Origin: Desulfobacteraceae bacterium
GTDB lineage: Bacteria > Desulfobacterota > Desulfobacteria > Desulfobacterales > Desulfosalsimonadaceae
Assembly (NCBI GenBank): GCA_011389935.1
Contig: JAABTJ010000005.1
Coordinates: forward strand, 37,987 to 101,986
Length of the DNA stretch: 64,000 nt
Direction: 5' to 3'
The translations under genes were made by a program, and so were the position numbers. Positions 27,913-39,100 of this stretch are shown here, in pieces (within the stretch, counting starts at the first letter, position 1; each line of letters begins with the position of its first letter). Below the pieces are notes generated by a model. The model had not been told where the DNA came from and searched no databases. It saw only the letters and a program-made list of their open reading frames with translations.

Positions 27913-28522
27913 ATCCACCCCTTTTTTGGAAGACGACCCCCGGATGAACCGGCTGGTCCAGGAAGCCCTCGCACGCGGGGCTACCGGCGCAGCAATCATC
28001 GCCGCCTCCGATATCGTCGTTGAGGATGCGCTCGCAGACAAATGCCGGCGTCCGGGGTGCCCGAATTACGCCCTGTCAAAAAGCTGCCCGCCCCATGTTG
28101 CAGGGCCCGCAGCATTCAAAAAAGAGCTCGAAGCGTTTGCCCGCGCCCTTTTTTTCAAAATCGAGCTGCCGCCGGAAATCCTGTACTCCAGCGACCGGCG
28201 CGAACTGTTTGAACTGCTTCACGAAACAGCGGCCGGCATCGAGCGCGCCGCCGTTCACATGGGATTTGTCCGCGCCCGCGCCTTTGCCGGGGACTCCTGC
28301 AAACAGATCTTCTGCTACAGCCACAAAGAGTGCCGCGCGCTTCTGAAAAACGGTACATGCCGGCACCCGGAATCCGCAAGGCCGTCCATGTCCGGTTTCG
28401 GCATTCACGTGGCGAAACTCTACACGGCCGCCGGATGGACAATGGCCGGGCCGGTCGTCCAAAAAACCGATTCCCCGGAAGACCGGATGGCCAGCATCTG
28501 CGGTCTGGTGCTGATCGATTGA
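27902..28522 (+). CDS. DUF2284 domain-containing putative metal-binding protein
   Basis: The protein has 206 residues. The ATG at 27902 overlaps the end of the methyltransferase gene. The DUF2284 cysteine motifs are visible: CRRPGCPNYALSKSCPPH (about residues 45-62) and CKQIFCYSHKECRALLKNGTC (about 137-157). The family resembles uncharacterised iron-sulfur or corrinoid-linked proteins; no reaction is known. It is translationally coupled to the upstream gene and converges with tex. Confidence 0.82.
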   Translation: MKHKSTPFLEDDPRMNRLVQEALARGATGAAIIAASDIVVEDALADKCRRPGCPNYALSKSCPPHVAGPAAFKKELEAFARALFFKIELPPEILYSSDRRELFELLHETAAGIERAAVHMGFVRARAFAGDSCKQIFCYSHKECRALLKNGTCRHPESARPSMSGFGIHVAKLYTAAGWTMAGPVVQKTDSPEDRMASICGLVLID

Positions 28523-28538
28523 CGGGGAAAGGCTGCCA

Positions 28539-30683
<2,145 letters not shown>

Positions 30684-30790
30684 GGCGTATAAAAAATCCT
30701 CTCCGGTTTTTGTAAAAAGACAAACAACACGTACAACGGGACTGAAGAGCGGAAGACAATCCCCAGCGTACCGGCGAAGCGAGGCGACAT

Positions 30791-30862
30791 TTATAATTTC
30801 TATGATCGCCCGGTATTACTATTGAAATTATAAATTTGACATATTGAAATTCTGTATATAGA
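30791..30862 (+). promoter_or_regulatory. Candidate operator and promoter of the selenium cluster
   Basis: A perfect 10-base inverted repeat (TTATAATTTC at 30791-30800, GAAATTATAA at 30824-30833) lies directly before a consensus -35 TTGACA (30836-30841). ATTGAAATT occurs twice, 22 bases apart (30821-30829 and 30843-30851), bracketing the -35. TATAGA at 30857-30862 is a weak -10 with a 15-base spacer. The rest of the 30684-30990 gap shows no gene. Confidence 0.4.
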
Positions 30863-30990
30863 GCATATGCTTACGACGCATAAAAAAACGCACCCGCTGC
30901 GGGCAGGATTCCGGCGCCCTGAATCCAGAAGCATACCCGGAATCGGAATTGACGGCAACCTTGAATACCTGCAAAAGAAAGGTCCTTGTC

Positions 30991-32076
30991 ATGAAAAATG
31001 TTTTTGCAACCCGGTGGGGTATTATCGGGGTCGGCGCCGTTATCGGCGTGCTGGCCGCATTGCTCCAGTTTTTCGGCAATCCCGCCAACATGGGCGTCTG
31101 CGTGGCCTGCTTTGTAAGGGATATTACCGGATCGGTCGGTCTTCACCGGGCAGGGGTTGTCCAGTACATGCGCCCCGAGATCATCGGCTTTGTCCTGGGC
31201 TCCCTGGGAGCGGCACTCGTTTATAAGGAATTCAAACCCCGCGGCGGATCGGCCCCCATTGCCCGGTTCGTCCTGGGCGCATTTGCCATGATCGGCGCAC
31301 TGGTTTTCCTGGGGTGCCCGTGGCGGGCCATGCTGCGATTGGCAGGGGGGGACGGAAACGCCATTTTGGGCCTGGCAGGTCTTGCCGCCGGCATATGGAT
31401 CGGCACCCTGTTTTTAAAAAACGGCTACTCCCTGGGGCGGGCAAAGTCGTTTCCCAGGGCTGCCGGATGGATCTTCCCCGCCATAATGGCCGGTTTTCTG
31501 GTATTGCTCCTGGTGAATCCCGCAACCGAGGGGGAAGGCAAAAGCGGCGTCCTGTTTTACGCCACGGCCGGACCGGGAGCGATGTACGCCCCCTTGTGGG
31601 TCTCCCTTGGCATCGGGCTGCTCATCGGCTTCATGGCCCAAAGGAGCCGCTTCTGCACCATGGGGGCGATCCGGGATCTGGTGTTGTTCAAGCAGGTGCA
31701 CCTGTTTTCCGGCGCGCTCGCACTGATTGCCTTTGCGTTTATCGCCAATCTGATGCTGGGGCAGTTCAATCCCGGATTTGAAAACCAGCCGGTTGCCCAT
31801 ACCAGCCACGCATGGAATGCCCTGGGCATGGTTCTGGCAGGCCTTGCCTTTGCGCTCGCGGGTGGATGCCCGGGGCGCCAGCTGTTTCTGTCCGGAGAAG
31901 GGGACGGCGATGCGGCGATCTTTGTCATCGGCATGGTCGTGGGGGCCGCGTTTTCCCATAATTTCGGCCTGGCCAGCTCCCCCGCGGGCGTAGGACCGCA
32001 CGGCATTGCCGCCGTGATTATCGGACTGATCGTATGCGGATGCATCGGGTTTACCATGAAAGAATACAGACGATAA
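30991..32076 (+). CDS. yedE: YedE-family membrane protein, putative selenium (or sulfur) transporter
   Basis: The protein has 361 residues from ATG at 30991 (AAGG upstream) and about ten hydrophobic segments. Two YeeE/YedE-type cysteine motifs occur: GCPWRAMLRLAGGDGNA (near residue 109) and GGCPGRQLFLSGEGDGDA (near 291), both of the selenium-associated YedE branch. Family knowledge: this branch co-occurs with YedF/TusA carriers and DUF3343 proteins in selenium-using bacteria, and transport is inferred rather than proven. It heads a plus-strand run of six genes. Confidence 0.82.
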   Translation: MKNVFATRWGIIGVGAVIGVLAALLQFFGNPANMGVCVACFVRDITGSVGLHRAGVVQYMRPEIIGFVLGSLGAALVYKEFKPRGGSAPIARFVLGAFAMIGALVFLGCPWRAMLRLAGGDGNAILGLAGLAAGIWIGTLFLKNGYSLGRAKSFPRAAGWIFPAIMAGFLVLLLVNPATEGEGKSGVLFYATAGPGAMYAPLWVSLGIGLLIGFMAQRSRFCTMGAIRDLVLFKQVHLFSGALALIAFAFIANLMLGQFNPGFENQPVAHTSHAWNALGMVLAGLAFALAGGCPGRQLFLSGEGDGDAAIFVIGMVVGAAFSHNFGLASSPAGVGPHGIAAVIIGLIVCGCIGFTMKEYRR

Positions 32077-32092
32077 GAACAGGAAAAAAGAC

Positions 32093-32311
32093 ATGAGCAA
32101 AACAGTGGATGCAAGGGGGCTGTCATGCCCGCAGCCGGTTTTGATGACGCTTGATGGAATAAAGTCGGGGAACCAGTCGGCGCTTTTGATCATCGTGGAC
32201 AACGAGGCCTCCAGGGAAAACGTCAGCCGGGCGGTTGCCAATCAAGGATGGATCGTCGCCGGCATTGAAGAAGAAGACGGCGACTACAAAATCCGTGCAC
32301 AAAAAACATAA
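32093..32311 (+). CDS. TusA/YedF-like sulfur or selenium carrier protein
   Basis: This 72-residue SirA/TusA fold protein has the carrier cysteine in DARGLSCPQPVLM (near residue 12). ATG at 32093 follows an AGGA site. In selenium clusters the homologue YedF consists of such a domain plus a DUF3343-type domain; here they are encoded separately, since DUF3343 follows next. The cysteine may carry persulfide or perselenide. Confidence 0.85.
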   Translation: MSKTVDARGLSCPQPVLMTLDGIKSGNQSALLIIVDNEASRENVSRAVANQGWIVAGIEEEDGDYKIRAQKT

Positions 32312-32331
32312 GAACAGGGGCAGTTGACGCT

Positions 32332-32886
32332 TTGGGTTTTCTGAATTGGTTTAAAAAACCTTCATCACAAGAGGCTTACGGATCGACCGATCGCGGGATC
32401 ATGGTATTTGAAAACACCAGCGAGGTCATCCGTGCGGAAACGATTATCAAGGAGAATGGCTGGTCCGTGCGCGTCATGGGTCCGCCCCCGGAGATCCGCA
32501 GCGGCTGCGACCTGGTAATCGAGTTTCCGCTGATTGAGCACCTCAATATCTTTCGGCTCCTGGAAGAAGCCGGGGTCGCGCCGCTGAAGACCGTTCCGGT
32601 GGCGGGCCCCCTGCTGGAGCCGGTAAATATTTTTTTCACAAAAGATTTCGGCGCGTTTCTGATGGTGCGGGCTGCGAACATGAAAATCACAATCGAAAAA
32701 GGATCCCTGGTGATCGTCAACATATCCGGCGGCGGATGCCCGGACGTGCCCTATCTTGCCCGGGAGATGGTCGGGAAAAAACTGGACGAAGCCCCCCGTC
32801 CCCGCAGTATCGGGCATACCCTTTGCGGATACGCGCTCGAATTGGCATACGAGGAAATAAAGAGGCAGGGCGCATGTTTGCCGTAG
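32332..32886 (+). CDS. DUF3343 putative Se/S carrier-like protein with long C-terminal extension
   Basis: The protein has 184 residues from TTG at 32332. The DUF3343 core is near residues 20-85 (RGIMVFENTSEVIRAETIIKE, then GCDLVIEFPL). An extra region of about 95 residues follows, with cysteines in SGGGCPDVPYL and HTLCGYALE and a terminal Cys at GACLP. Typical DUF3343 proteins are only about 80-100 residues, so the extension is notable. ATG at 32401 is an alternative start, but it would cut into the core. Context points to selenium delivery. Confidence 0.75.
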   Translation: MGFLNWFKKPSSQEAYGSTDRGIMVFENTSEVIRAETIIKENGWSVRVMGPPPEIRSGCDLVIEFPLIEHLNIFRLLEEAGVAPLKTVPVAGPLLEPVNIFFTKDFGAFLMVRAANMKITIEKGSLVIVNISGGGCPDVPYLAREMVGKKLDEAPRPRSIGHTLCGYALELAYEEIKRQGACLP

Positions 32887-33752
32887 TCGGCACCGTACCG
32901 GATGAGGATTTTCCCATCGTTGCCGGCCCGGTTTCTGCGGCGGGCGACCGGCTTTTCATTGACGGCCGCGAAATAGAAATCAACCGCGGCACTGCCGCGC
33001 TCCTGGCCGCAGCGGTAATGGTCTCCCACTATATGGGCAAAGACGGGCCGGAGGCGTTTCTGGTCGGGGACACCGGATACGGGCGCGGCAGCCGCAGGCT
33101 GTATGGATACCTTGAAAAGACGCTCCCTGCCAGGCGCTATACCAGCCTGACATTTCACTATATCCAGCCGGACGTGGACTGGCATAACCGGGTATTGTTC
33201 GCCGTAGACAGAATGCCGGAGCGGCCGCTGCTGATTGCGGACGCCGGTTTCATGTACGCGGCGAAAATGAGCGGCCAGGCGGAAGCCTACGATGCCTTCA
33301 CCCCGGATATGGGGGAGCTGGCCTTCCTGGCGGACGAGTCCGCACCCCACCCGTTTTATACCCGGGGTTTCATCCTGCATGAAAACAACCGCGCTGCCCG
33401 GCTCATCGAACGGGCGTACCGCCATAAAAACGCCGCCCGGTATCTCCTGGTCAAAGGGGAAAAAGACATCGCCGCCGACAGAAGCGGCATCCTGGAAACC
33501 GTTACAGAGCCCCGGACCGACGCACTGGAAGCCATCGGCGGCACCGGAGACATTATCACCGGCCTGCTCGCCGGCCTGACCGGGGTCGGCCAGGATCTGC
33601 TGCCATCCGTGATGGCGGCCATCCGGATCAGCCGAATGGCCGGAAAAGCCGCAAACCCGAACCCCGGAACCCAGGTCGCCGGCATTATCCAGAAAATACC
33701 GGATTGCCTGAAACAGTTTTACGGCAACGGCCATCTGAAAGGGAGCCCTTGA
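32874..33752 (+). CDS. NAD(P)H-hydrate dehydratase/ribokinase-like protein in the selenium cluster
   Basis: The protein has 292 residues. ATG at 32874 overlaps the DUF3343 end by 13 bases. The C-terminal phosphate-binding motif IGGTGDIITGLLAGLTG (near residue 220) matches the YjeF C-terminal/ribokinase-like fold, and DAGFMYAAKMSG and DAFTPDMGELAFL fit that fold. The N-terminal YjeF epimerase domain is absent. The substrate is unknown; its tight coupling to selenium-carrier genes suggests a cluster-specific role rather than general NADHX repair. Confidence 0.65.
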   Translation: MFAVVGTVPDEDFPIVAGPVSAAGDRLFIDGREIEINRGTAALLAAAVMVSHYMGKDGPEAFLVGDTGYGRGSRRLYGYLEKTLPARRYTSLTFHYIQPDVDWHNRVLFAVDRMPERPLLIADAGFMYAAKMSGQAEAYDAFTPDMGELAFLADESAPHPFYTRGFILHENNRAARLIERAYRHKNAARYLLVKGEKDIAADRSGILETVTEPRTDALEAIGGTGDIITGLLAGLTGVGQDLLPSVMAAIRISRMAGKAANPNPGTQVAGIIQKIPDCLKQFYGNGHLKGSP

Positions 33753-33759
33753 AAACGCC

Positions 33760-33990
33760 ATGGCGGAAAACGAGAGCAGCGATAAAAACGCCCGGATCAC
33801 GCCGGACATGATTGTACTGGACGTGATTCACCGATTCCGGAGGACCGAACCCGTGTTCAGGCGCTATGACCATGATGCCGGCGAATGCATCTGCTGCACT
33901 TCGCTCTTTGAAACGATAACCGGCGTCGCAAAAAAGTATGGAATCCACCTGGAGGAACTGCTGGCGGCGCTCCGGCGCGCCGCCTCATAG
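33760..33990 (+). CDS. DUF1858-like small redox disulfide protein
   Basis: The protein has 76 residues. The pattern ITPDMIVLDVIHRFRRTEP, followed by CICCTSLFETITGVAKKYG, resembles the DUF1858 family, small helical proteins with a redox-active cysteine pair. It lies 7 bases after the previous gene. It could handle thiol or selenol reduction in the cluster; this is inference. Confidence 0.65.
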   Translation: MAENESSDKNARITPDMIVLDVIHRFRRTEPVFRRYDHDAGECICCTSLFETITGVAKKYGIHLEELLAALRRAAS

Positions 33991-34164
33991 CCCCGCATCC
34001 CGGGGACACCTCCGGCACCGATCGCCTGCCGAAAAATATCCCGCCGCACATATCCGCAGTAAACGCAAAATTGTTTGACACGCCCCCCATTGCGTCATAA
34101 TGTTTTTTTTTATGGTTTTATTTCCCGCAATCCGGATCGACGGACGGAGGCCCATAGGAGCAAT

Positions 34165-34572
34165 ATGCTGGCACATCACTCAAAACAATATCTTGAAATG
34201 GCCTTTGGATACGATAAACGGCTACGGCTTCCCCACCCGGACGGCCACGGCAAGCGGACCGGGGAATGCGGCGACACCGTGGAATTCTTTCTCCGGATCA
34301 GGGATGGCCGGATCTTCCAGGCATTTTTCGATATCAACGGGTGCATCAATACCGCGGCGTGCGCCAACACCGTTTCCCTTTTGTCCGAAGGAAGGGCCAT
34401 TGAGGAAGCATGGGAAATCGACGTCGAAGACATTGTCGGGTATCTGGAAACCCTGCCCCGTGATCACTACCACTGCGCCGAGCTGGCAGCCGGCGCCTTT
34501 TTCCTCGCCCTTTCCGATTATGCGGCCAGCCAGCGGGCCCCCTGGAAAAAATTATACGGAAACGAAGGTTGA
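34165..34572 (+). CDS. NifU N-terminal-like iron-sulfur scaffold protein
   Basis: The protein has 135 residues from ATG at 34165 with GGAG 5 bases upstream. The three scaffold cysteines are in place (GECGDTVEFFLRI, NGCINTAACANTVS, HYHCAELAAGAFF). It is IscU/NifU-N-like and could assemble clusters for the many iron-sulfur proteins nearby or bind a selenium or metal intermediate. It follows the DUF1858 gene by about 175 bases and precedes the sigma-54 activator by 19. Confidence 0.82.
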   Translation: MLAHHSKQYLEMAFGYDKRLRLPHPDGHGKRTGECGDTVEFFLRIRDGRIFQAFFDINGCINTAACANTVSLLSEGRAIEEAWEIDVEDIVGYLETLPRDHYHCAELAAGAFFLALSDYAASQRAPWKKLYGNEG

Positions 34573-34591
34573 GGACCCCGTAAAAACAATC

Positions 34592-36319
34592 ATGGCTGAC
34601 ATGCCCAAACCCTCTTCCCATCCGAATCCGCTGCAGACCATGGATGCCGTTGTCGCCCTTTCACCGGCCCTGTCCGTGATGAGCGCGAACCACGTCATCC
34701 GATGGATTATCGGCCGGGAGCCGAAACCGGGAATGACCTTCCCCATCGACGCGCTCCTGGAAGAACCCGAGCTGACCCGGGTGCGGGCCTCCATCCGCCA
34801 TACCCTGGAAACCGGCCAGACGGAAATCGGTTATACCGTCAACCTGCTGTGCGACGCCGGCATCACCCTTTCCTGCAACTATACGGTGTATCCGGTGTTT
34901 GACCAGAAACAGTTCGTCATCGGGGTGATCCTTTCCTTCCGGAACCCGGCGCCGCCGATATCCGGCGGCCGGTCTGTGCAGTCCCGCGTCTCCCTGCGCC
35001 ATAATCCGCCGGACCATGACACGCTGATCGACAAACTCCCGGAAGCGGTATTCACCATAACACCCCACTGGCGGATCTCCTCTTTTAACCAGATGGCGGA
35101 AAAAATAACGGGGTATGCCCGGGAAGAAGCCATCGGAAAATATTGCTGGGAAGTGTTTCATTCCGACAAGTGCAAACTCACCTGCCCGCTGCGCACCGCC
35201 CTGGACAGCGGACAGACCGCCATGGACCAGGAGGTGCGAATTTTGAACAAGGCGGGAATCCGCCAGGCGATTCTGGTCAACACCAGTGTGCTGCGCGATG
35301 CCACCGGATTCGTCATGGGGGCCGTGGAAACATTCCGACCGCTCACCGGGGAAATTCATCCCCCCGACGGCGTGGACTACCATTATTCATTCGCCGATAT
35401 CGTGGGAAAATCCGAAAGCATGCAGCGCCTTTTTGAGGCCGTTCCGGATATCGCCGCCAGCGAAGCCAATGTACTGATCACCGGGGAAAGCGGCACCGGA
35501 AAGGACCTCTTTGCCAGGGCGATTCACAACCACTCCCTGCGTTCAAAAGGCCCGTTTATAGCCGTCAATTGCTCCTCATTTGCCGAAACCCTCCTCGAGT
35601 CAGAGCTTTTCGGCCACGAAAAAGCCGCCTTCACCGGCGCCGAGCGCTACAAGCAGGGGCGGTTCGAGATGGCCAAGGGGGGGACCATTTTCCTGGATGA
35701 GATCGGCGACCTCAAACGCGAACTGCAGGTGAAGCTGCTCCGGATCATCGAACAGCGCGAATTTGAACGCGTCGGCGGAACCCGCACCATTCCCCTCCAA
35801 GCCCGCATTATTTCCGCGACCAACATGAATCTCGCCGAGGCCATCCAGGAAGGCCGCTTCCGGGAAGATTTCTACTACCGCCTGAAAACCGTGACCCTCA
35901 CGATCCCACCGCTCCGGGACCGAAGGGAAGACATCCCCCTTCTGGTCAGCTATTTCATCAAAAAGCTCAACCAGCGGTACCACAAAAACGTCCGCTCCGT
36001 TGATACGAAGGTGATGCGCTTTTTCCAGAAGTATCCTTTCCCGGGAAATGTCCGCGAACTGGAACGTGCGCTGGAACATGCCTTTGTATTTGTCAAAGGG
36101 CCGGTTATTTTCATGAGCAACCTGCCGGCGCGGGAAGAATTTACCCGGCCCGACGACCACCGCCAGGCCGCCCCTCCCTCCAACCTGAACAGAAAAAGCA
36201 AGGACGCGGTATTGTGGGCCCTTGCCCAGACCGACGGCAGGCGCAAGGAAGCCGCCGAGCTTCTCCGCATGAGCCGCACCTCCCTGTGGCGGCTCATGAA
36301 AAATTACGGACTGGAATGA
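34592..36319 (+). CDS. PAS-containing sigma-54-dependent transcriptional activator
   Basis: The protein has 575 residues from ATG at 34592; a much longer open frame upstream overlaps the NifU-like gene and is not used. The N-terminal half holds sensory regions, including a PAS domain (about residues 145-260) with clustered cysteines ([13 protein letters not shown]) that could sense redox state. The AAA+ domain has Walker [15 protein letters not shown] and [14 protein letters not shown]: the first Gly of GAFTGA is Ala, while the FTGA core is intact. A Fis-type helix-turn-helix ends the protein. It lacks a receiver domain. It directly precedes a sigma-54 promoter, so it is the obvious activator of the NuoEF/HdrA operon. 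Confidence 0.9.
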   Translation: MADMPKPSSHPNPLQTMDAVVALSPALSVMSANHVIRWIIGREPKPGMTFPIDALLEEPELTRVRASIRHTLETGQTEIGYTVNLLCDAGITLSCNYTVYPVFDQKQFVIGVILSFRNPAPPISGGRSVQSRVSLRHNPPDHDTLIDKLPEAVFTITPHWRISSFNQMAEKITGYAREEAIGKYCWEVFHSDKCKLTCPLRTALDSGQTAMDQEVRILNKAGIRQAILVNTSVLRDATGFVMGAVETFRPLTGEIHPPDGVDYHYSFADIVGKSESMQRLFEAVPDIAASEANVLITGESGTGKDLFARAIHNHSLRSKGPFIAVNCSSFAETLLESELFGHEKAAFTGAERYKQGRFEMAKGGTIFLDEIGDLKRELQVKLLRIIEQREFERVGGTRTIPLQARIISATNMNLAEAIQEGRFREDFYYRLKTVTLTIPPLRDRREDIPLLVSYFIKKLNQRYHKNVRSVDTKVMRFFQKYPFPGNVRELERALEHAFVFVKGPVIFMSNLPAREEFTRPDDHRQAAPPSNLNRKSKDAVLWALAQTDGRRKEAAELLRMSRTSLWRLMKNYGLE

Positions 36320-36360
36320 AAAACCCTTCCGCAGCAGAACCGGTAACCCGCCTAAAAAAT

Positions 36361-36397
36361 GTTTCAAAATGTTTCATACGTTTCAATGCTTGTTTCA
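36361..36397 (+). promoter_or_regulatory. Phased GTTTCA repeats, probable activator binding sites
   Basis: GTTTCA occurs at 36361, 36371, 36380 and 36392, roughly one helical turn apart, 180-220 bases before a sigma-54 promoter. That is the normal distance for enhancer sites of sigma-54 activators. An inverted copy (TGAAAC) occurs near 36459. The region lies between the activator gene and nuoE. The remaining part of the 36320-36668 gap is A/T-rich and has no gene. Confidence 0.55.
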
Positions 36398-36578
36398 TTG
36401 TCTAAAATTATTAATAGCAAAACATATCAAGCCTTTAAAAAAAACTTTCCCCATTTTTGAAACAAAATTTCTCTCCTGATCCGTTCAAAAATCCGTTTCT
36501 GCAACGGTTTTACCGACACAAGCCCCCATGGATTTCCCCGTCTATTTTTTGCGTAACAATTCCAGGCATATAAAACTT

Positions 36579-36594
36579 TGGCACGCCTGTTGCT
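36579..36594 (+). promoter_or_regulatory. Sigma-54 (-24/-12) promoter of the nuoE-like operon
   Basis: TGGCACGCCTGTTGCT matches the RpoN consensus TGGCACG-N4-TTGCW at every fixed position. It lies 75 bases before the nuoE-like start and downstream of the phased GTTTCA repeats. Confidence 0.88.
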
Positions 36595-36668
36595 CTGTAA
36601 TGATTTCATTCAAAAATGAAAACATCCATATAATCCCATTCACATTCAACAACCATAAGGAGGCAGCA

Positions 36669-37133
36669 ATGCTACAACAGGCGGAAATCCTTGAAAGCGT
36701 TCTGGAACGCTATCCATCCAAACCGGAATACCTCATTTTCATGCTTCAGGATATCCAGGCGGACTGCGGGTATATCGCCCCGGAATCCATGGAGATCATC
36801 TGCGAACATGCCAATGTTCCCATTACCCAGGGATATTCCGTGGCCACCTTTTACCAGTCGTTTCGCCTCGAGCCCCAGGGCGAACATGAAATCAAGGTCT
36901 GCCTGGGAACCGCATGCCATCTGAAAGGCGGAGAGCGTCTCGTGGAAAACCTTGAAAGAAAACTTGACATCCACCGCGGAGAGACCACGGAAGATATGAT
37001 GTTTACCCTCAACACGGTAAACTGCCTCGGGGCCTGCGCAATGGCGCCGGTAGCGGTGGTGGACGACGAATACATCTCCAGCACCACGCCGGCGAAACTG
37101 GACAAATCCCTGAAAGCGGCGCAACAGCAATAA
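36669..37133 (+). CDS. NuoE-like [2Fe-2S] subunit
   Basis: The protein has 154 residues from ATG at 36669 with AAGGAGG upstream. The thioredoxin-like [2Fe-2S] domain has its four cysteines in CLGTACHLKGG (near residue 80) and NCLGACAMAP (near residue 118). It resembles NuoE/HndA, which passes electrons from the NADH-oxidising flavoprotein. It is the first gene of the sigma-54 operon with nuoF-, nuoG- and hdrA-mvhD-like partners. Confidence 0.9.
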   Translation: MLQQAEILESVLERYPSKPEYLIFMLQDIQADCGYIAPESMEIICEHANVPITQGYSVATFYQSFRLEPQGEHEIKVCLGTACHLKGGERLVENLERKLDIHRGETTEDMMFTLNTVNCLGACAMAPVAVVDDEYISSTTPAKLDKSLKAAQQQ

Positions 37134-37157
37134 ACCGGTAAATCGGAGGAAAACAAC

Positions 37158-39059
37158 ATGATGACGGGAAACACTGCTCTACAATCTGAAACCCACCGGT
37201 TGACTTCATGGGAGGATCTGCATGCACTCCAGCAGCAGATCATCGAGGCCCACGACCCGAACCAGAGCCGGATCGTCGTCTGCCACGGTACCGGATGCAT
37301 GGCCAATGGAAGTGCAAAAATCACCCGGGCCTTTCAGGAAGCCCTGGAAGCCAGCAACATCGAGGCAAAGGTCATGCCCGGCATTAAAACCACCGGCTGC
37401 CAGGGGCTCTGCGCACACGGCCCCCTGGTCCAGATAAACCCCCAGGGGTTGTTTTACAGCCGCGTAAAGCCGTCGGACGTGGAGGAAATCATCCAAAAAA
37501 CCATCGTTGAAAAAAAGCCGATTGAGCGGCTTCTGTACAAAGATCCGGATACCGGGGAAGCGCATCATACCGAAGCGGACATACCGTTCTACAAGCTCCA
37601 GCATCGCCTTATCCTTAAAAATATCGGCAAAATCGACCCGACGGACATCCACGACAAAATCACAGCGGGCGGATACCAGGCGCTTGCCAAAGCGCTGTTC
37701 ACCATGACGCCCGAAGAAGTGGTCGCAGAGATCGAAAAATCCGGTCTCCGCGGACGCGGCGGCGCCGGGTTTCCTGCCGGGCGGAAATGGCGCGGCGCCC
37801 TTGCCGCCGTAAAAAAGAAAGGGGGCCCCGTCTATGTGGTGGTCAACGGCGATGAAGGGGACCCGGGCGCATTCATGGACGGCTCCATCATGGACGGCGA
37901 CCCCCATGCAGTGCTTGAAGGCCTTATCATCGGCGCCTATGCCTTGGGGGCTGAAAAAGGGTACCTATACGTCCGCGCGGAGTATCCCCTGGCCATCAAG
38001 CACCTGGATTTGGCAATGCAGCAGGCGCGGGAATACGGACTTCTGGGGGAAAACATCCTGAATACCGGATTTTCCTTTGACGCGCAGATCAACCGGGGGG
38101 CCGGCGCATTCGTATGCGGCGAATCCACCGCCCTTTTCACCTCCATCGAAGGGAAGCCCGGAAATCCGAGGCCAAAATACGTGCGTTCCGTGGAAGAAGG
38201 CCTCTGGGGGAAGCCTACCGTCTTGAACAACGTGGAAACCTGGGCCAACGTCCCCTTGATCATTGAAAAAGGGGCGGACTGGTATTCTTCCATTGGTGTG
38301 CCGCACAGCACCGGCACCAAGGTTTTCTGCCTGGTGGGCAAGGTCAAAAATGTAGGACTCGTGGAGGTGCCCATGGGCACGTCTTTATCCACGATCGTGG
38401 AGAAAATCGGCGGCGGCGTGCCAAGCGGCAAACCGTTCAAGGCAGTTCAGACCGGGGGCCCCTCCGGCGGATGCCTGCCGTACGAAAGCAGAGACCTGCC
38501 CGTGGATTTCGACTCCCTGACCAAGGCCGGTTCCATGATGGGCTCCGGGGCCATGATCGTAATGGATGAGCACGACTGCGTGGTAGATGTGGCCCGCTAC
38601 TTCCTGCGGTTCCTGGAAGAGGAATCCTGCGGAAAATGCCTTCCCTGCCGCCTGGGCCTGACCCGGATGCGGGAAATCCTGGACAACTTCTCCCACGGAA
38701 TCGGCAGCGAAAAGGACATCGAGGACCTCCAGAGCCTTTCGAAGGCTGTTCAGGACGGCGCGCTGTGCGCGTTGGGCACCAGCGCCCCCAACCCGTGTTT
38801 GACCACCCTCAAATTCTTCAAAGACGAATACGTTGCCCATGTCCGGGACCAGAAATGCCCGGCAGGCGTCTGCAAGGACCTGATCACCTATTATATTGAT
38901 CCGGACGCATGCACCGGGTGCCGGACCTGCGCCAAGCAATGCCCCCAGGAATGCATTACCGGAGAAAAGAAAAAACCGCACGTCATTGACGCAGACAACT
39001 GCATCCGGTGTGGCATCTGCATGGAAACCTGCAAGTTCGGTGCGGTTCTTGTTCAATAA
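37158..39059 (+). CDS. NuoF-like NADH-binding flavoprotein with extra iron-sulfur domains
   Basis: The protein has 633 residues. An N-terminal thioredoxin-like [2Fe-2S] domain (VCHGTGCMANGS, TTGCQGLCAHGP; residues 35-120) precedes the NuoF core. The core has FMN/NADH motifs GRGGAGFPAGRKWRG and VNGDEGDPGAFMD, and the [4Fe-4S] site ESCGKCLPCRLGL (near residue 490). A C-terminal bacterial ferredoxin domain follows (CTGCRTCAKQCPQEC, CIRCGICMETC). The layout matches HndC/HydB of NADH-linked bifurcating enzymes. A GGAGG site precedes ATG at 37158. It should oxidise or form NADH within a soluble complex. Confidence 0.92.
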   Translation: MMTGNTALQSETHRLTSWEDLHALQQQIIEAHDPNQSRIVVCHGTGCMANGSAKITRAFQEALEASNIEAKVMPGIKTTGCQGLCAHGPLVQINPQGLFYSRVKPSDVEEIIQKTIVEKKPIERLLYKDPDTGEAHHTEADIPFYKLQHRLILKNIGKIDPTDIHDKITAGGYQALAKALFTMTPEEVVAEIEKSGLRGRGGAGFPAGRKWRGALAAVKKKGGPVYVVVNGDEGDPGAFMDGSIMDGDPHAVLEGLIIGAYALGAEKGYLYVRAEYPLAIKHLDLAMQQAREYGLLGENILNTGFSFDAQINRGAGAFVCGESTALFTSIEGKPGNPRPKYVRSVEEGLWGKPTVLNNVETWANVPLIIEKGADWYSSIGVPHSTGTKVFCLVGKVKNVGLVEVPMGTSLSTIVEKIGGGVPSGKPFKAVQTGGPSGGCLPYESRDLPVDFDSLTKAGSMMGSGAMIVMDEHDCVVDVARYFLRFLEEESCGKCLPCRLGLTRMREILDNFSHGIGSEKDIEDLQSLSKAVQDGALCALGTSAPNPCLTTLKFFKDEYVAHVRDQKCPAGVCKDLITYYIDPDACTGCRTCAKQCPQECITGEKKKPHVIDADNCIRCGICMETCKFGAVLVQ

Positions 39060-39100
39060 GACAACCTTATCTGGATGACGACAACAGGAGATCGATCAAA

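Noticed and set aside
34100..34591. N-terminal extension of the sigma-54 activator
   Set aside because: It overlaps the NifU-like gene in another frame and has no domain sequence; ATG at 34592 gives the normal protein.
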